DNA from: Hansfordia pulvinata
Taxonomy: Eukaryota; Ascomycota; Sordariomycetes; Xylariales
Assembly: GCA_006538405.1 (NCBI GenBank)
Contig: BJKQ01000015.1
Coordinates: 496,001-560,000 of the forward strand
Direction of reading: 5' to 3'
Length of the DNA stretch: 64,000 bases
Below are positions 62,978 to 64,000 of this stretch, piece by piece. Position 1 is the first letter of the stretch; the number at the start of each line of letters is the position of its first letter. Below the pieces are notes generated by a model. The model was not told the DNA's origin and did not search any database. It saw nothing but the letters and a program-made list of their open reading frames with translations. Position numbers and translations under genes: made by a program.

Positions 62978-63744
62978 CGCACTGCCCTCTGATGTCGGCG
63001 GGACCCAATCATCACTGCAGCTGGAACTTTTCTTCTCCTGGCACATGATCAAATAGGATCGAAAATAGAAAAAAAAAGAAAAAGAAAAACTTGAAAATTG
63101 AATTCCCATGGGTATTTGGCCCCCCTGAACTACCCTTACATGCAGCTTGCTTGCTTGTGTATGCCCGAAACGAAGAGGAGAGAGGGGCAAAGAGAGGGAC
63201 AAATGAAAGATGACCAATAGATCCCCGCTGATGTGATATGCCATGACCCCAAGTCTCCCTATGCTGACGCCCCAGAGAGAGAGAAAAAATAAAAAAGAAC
63301 CAAAATGCAGGATATGCAGAAAAGGGAAGGAGGGGCCAGCGTTCGGCTCCGTGCGAGACAGAAACCCCAGATCCCCTCCCTAGAATGAAAAACATATCAC
63401 ATGTCGCTGTTACACAATCTCGATGTACAGGGTCCCCCAAATCCCCCTTCCCAAGCCCAAGACGTCCAAGAACAGAGAGTGATAGGCTGGCCCGAATGGC
63501 CACGCCCGTAGGCCAAAGGAAAGCCACCTGCAAAGACCTGGTAGCAGATGCCCAGAAGTTGGACGCCAGCGGCGTCCTTGCCACGTGAGACGCTAGCATG
63601 ATGCAAGCAGCCCAATGATATCACTCCCAGTCCCCTCCAGAAAGGAGAGGTGGCCAGGTCAATGAAACAACGGGGGGACAAAAGAAGAAGGAGAAGGGGA
63701 GGAGAGAAGAGGGCAAGGCGGTCGAGAAGAAGGACGAGCTCGCT

Positions 63745-64000
63745 TCATGCCATGAGCACCCGACGCGGCCGGCTCATCCGGAAGCGCGCCGTGGCCACCA
63801 TCGGCTCCCTAGCCCAGGCCGTTGTCATGAGGTCCATGGCCGAGCGGAACTCGTCGAGCGCTTCCTCCCTGCGCTTGCGCTCCGGGTCGCCGTGGTCCTG
63901 GTACTTGGTCATGAAGCACTCGAGCGACCCCTTGGGCACCTTGTCGCGCAGGTCCAGGCACGACGTGTCCCAGTCCCGCGTCAGGTCCGCCGCGTCATCT
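63745..64000 (-). CDS. 3' end of an unidentified gene
   Basis: The minus-strand frame is open from the right edge to a stop at 63745-63747. It encodes about 84 residues ending KGSLECFMTKYQDHGDPERK...EEALDEFRSAMDLMTTAW...ATARFRMSRPRRVLMA. The composition (charged helices, two Cys, Trp) looks like real protein, and no ATG occurs within the window, so the start lies beyond it. I do not recognise the family. Confidence 0.55.
   Translation of the reverse strand, partial: DDAADLTRDWDTSCLDLRDKVPKGSLECFMTKYQDHGDPERKRREEALDEFRSAMDLMTTAWAREPMVATARFRMSRPRRVLMA

Larger units (their letters stand above)
59697..63744. other. 4-kb gene-free, repeat-rich region
   Basis: No gene is supported. Contents are the nucleoside hydrolase promoter, CT-rich tracts (60253-60290, 61240-61295), a G run (60973-60985), two perfect TACGAGTACTCGTA palindromes, CA/GA and GGCAC repeats, and single TACTCGTA (62135) and TACGAGTA (62635) copies. 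GATCCAG/CCAGGT-type short repeats lie at 62205-62270. The last 600 bp is probably the 3' flank of the gene at the right edge. Confidence 0.5.

Overview
This is a gene-sparse, G+C-rich chromosomal window from a filamentous ascomycete. Short spliceosomal introns (48-167 bp, GTRAGT donors, CTRAC-like branch sites), protein similarities and an intron-containing tRNA-Arg point to Sordariomycetes, probably Sordariales; no species is claimed. No bacterial operon, CRISPR array, intact transposon or obvious secondary-metabolite cluster was seen.

Layout. 0.7-9.6 kb: VPS54 (GARP tether) on the minus strand, divergent from MCM5 (replicative helicase), then a basic nucleolar-type protein resembling animal CCDC137. 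10-18.9 kb: tRNA-Glu(CTC), a 6.4-kb TFIIIC B-block subunit gene (TFC3), and a convergent gene for a secreted or membrane protein of unknown function. 18.9-25.5 kb: gene-poor, with an intron-containing tRNA-Arg(ACG) and a broken DUF7924-type gene. 25.5-36 kb: a signal-peptide protein, an Old Yellow Enzyme-type oxidoreductase, a Ubc6/UBE2J-type tail-anchored E2, and a BCS1-like AAA ATPase. 35.7-42.5 kb: a 6.8-kb stretch with no recognisable gene, rich in the 8-mer TACGAGTA/TACTCGTA. 42.5-54.2 kb: an EF-hand MscS-type channel, SAC3 (TREX-2 mRNA export) and an unknown low-complexity protein. 55.9-59.7 kb: a nitronate monooxygenase and a secreted nucleoside hydrolase. 59.7-63.7 kb: gene-free, simple repeats. 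63.7-64 kb: the 3' end of one more gene.

Most genes are single-copy housekeeping functions (vesicle tethering, replication, Pol III transcription, ERAD, mRNA export) that do not form one pathway. I see no new multi-gene system.

The two strongest unexplained signals are these. First, at least seven otherwise well-conserved genes change reading frame, nearly always at a G or C run and always in the direction of missing bases. Adding the missing bases makes each coding length a multiple of three. This looks like systematic homopolymer under-calling in the assembly rather than real pseudogenes, and it would corrupt automated gene models here. Second, the palindromic motif TACGAGTACTCGTA and its half-sites occur about 26 times by eye (about two expected by chance), all outside the coding sequences I could define, with half of them between 37.2 and 41.9 kb.
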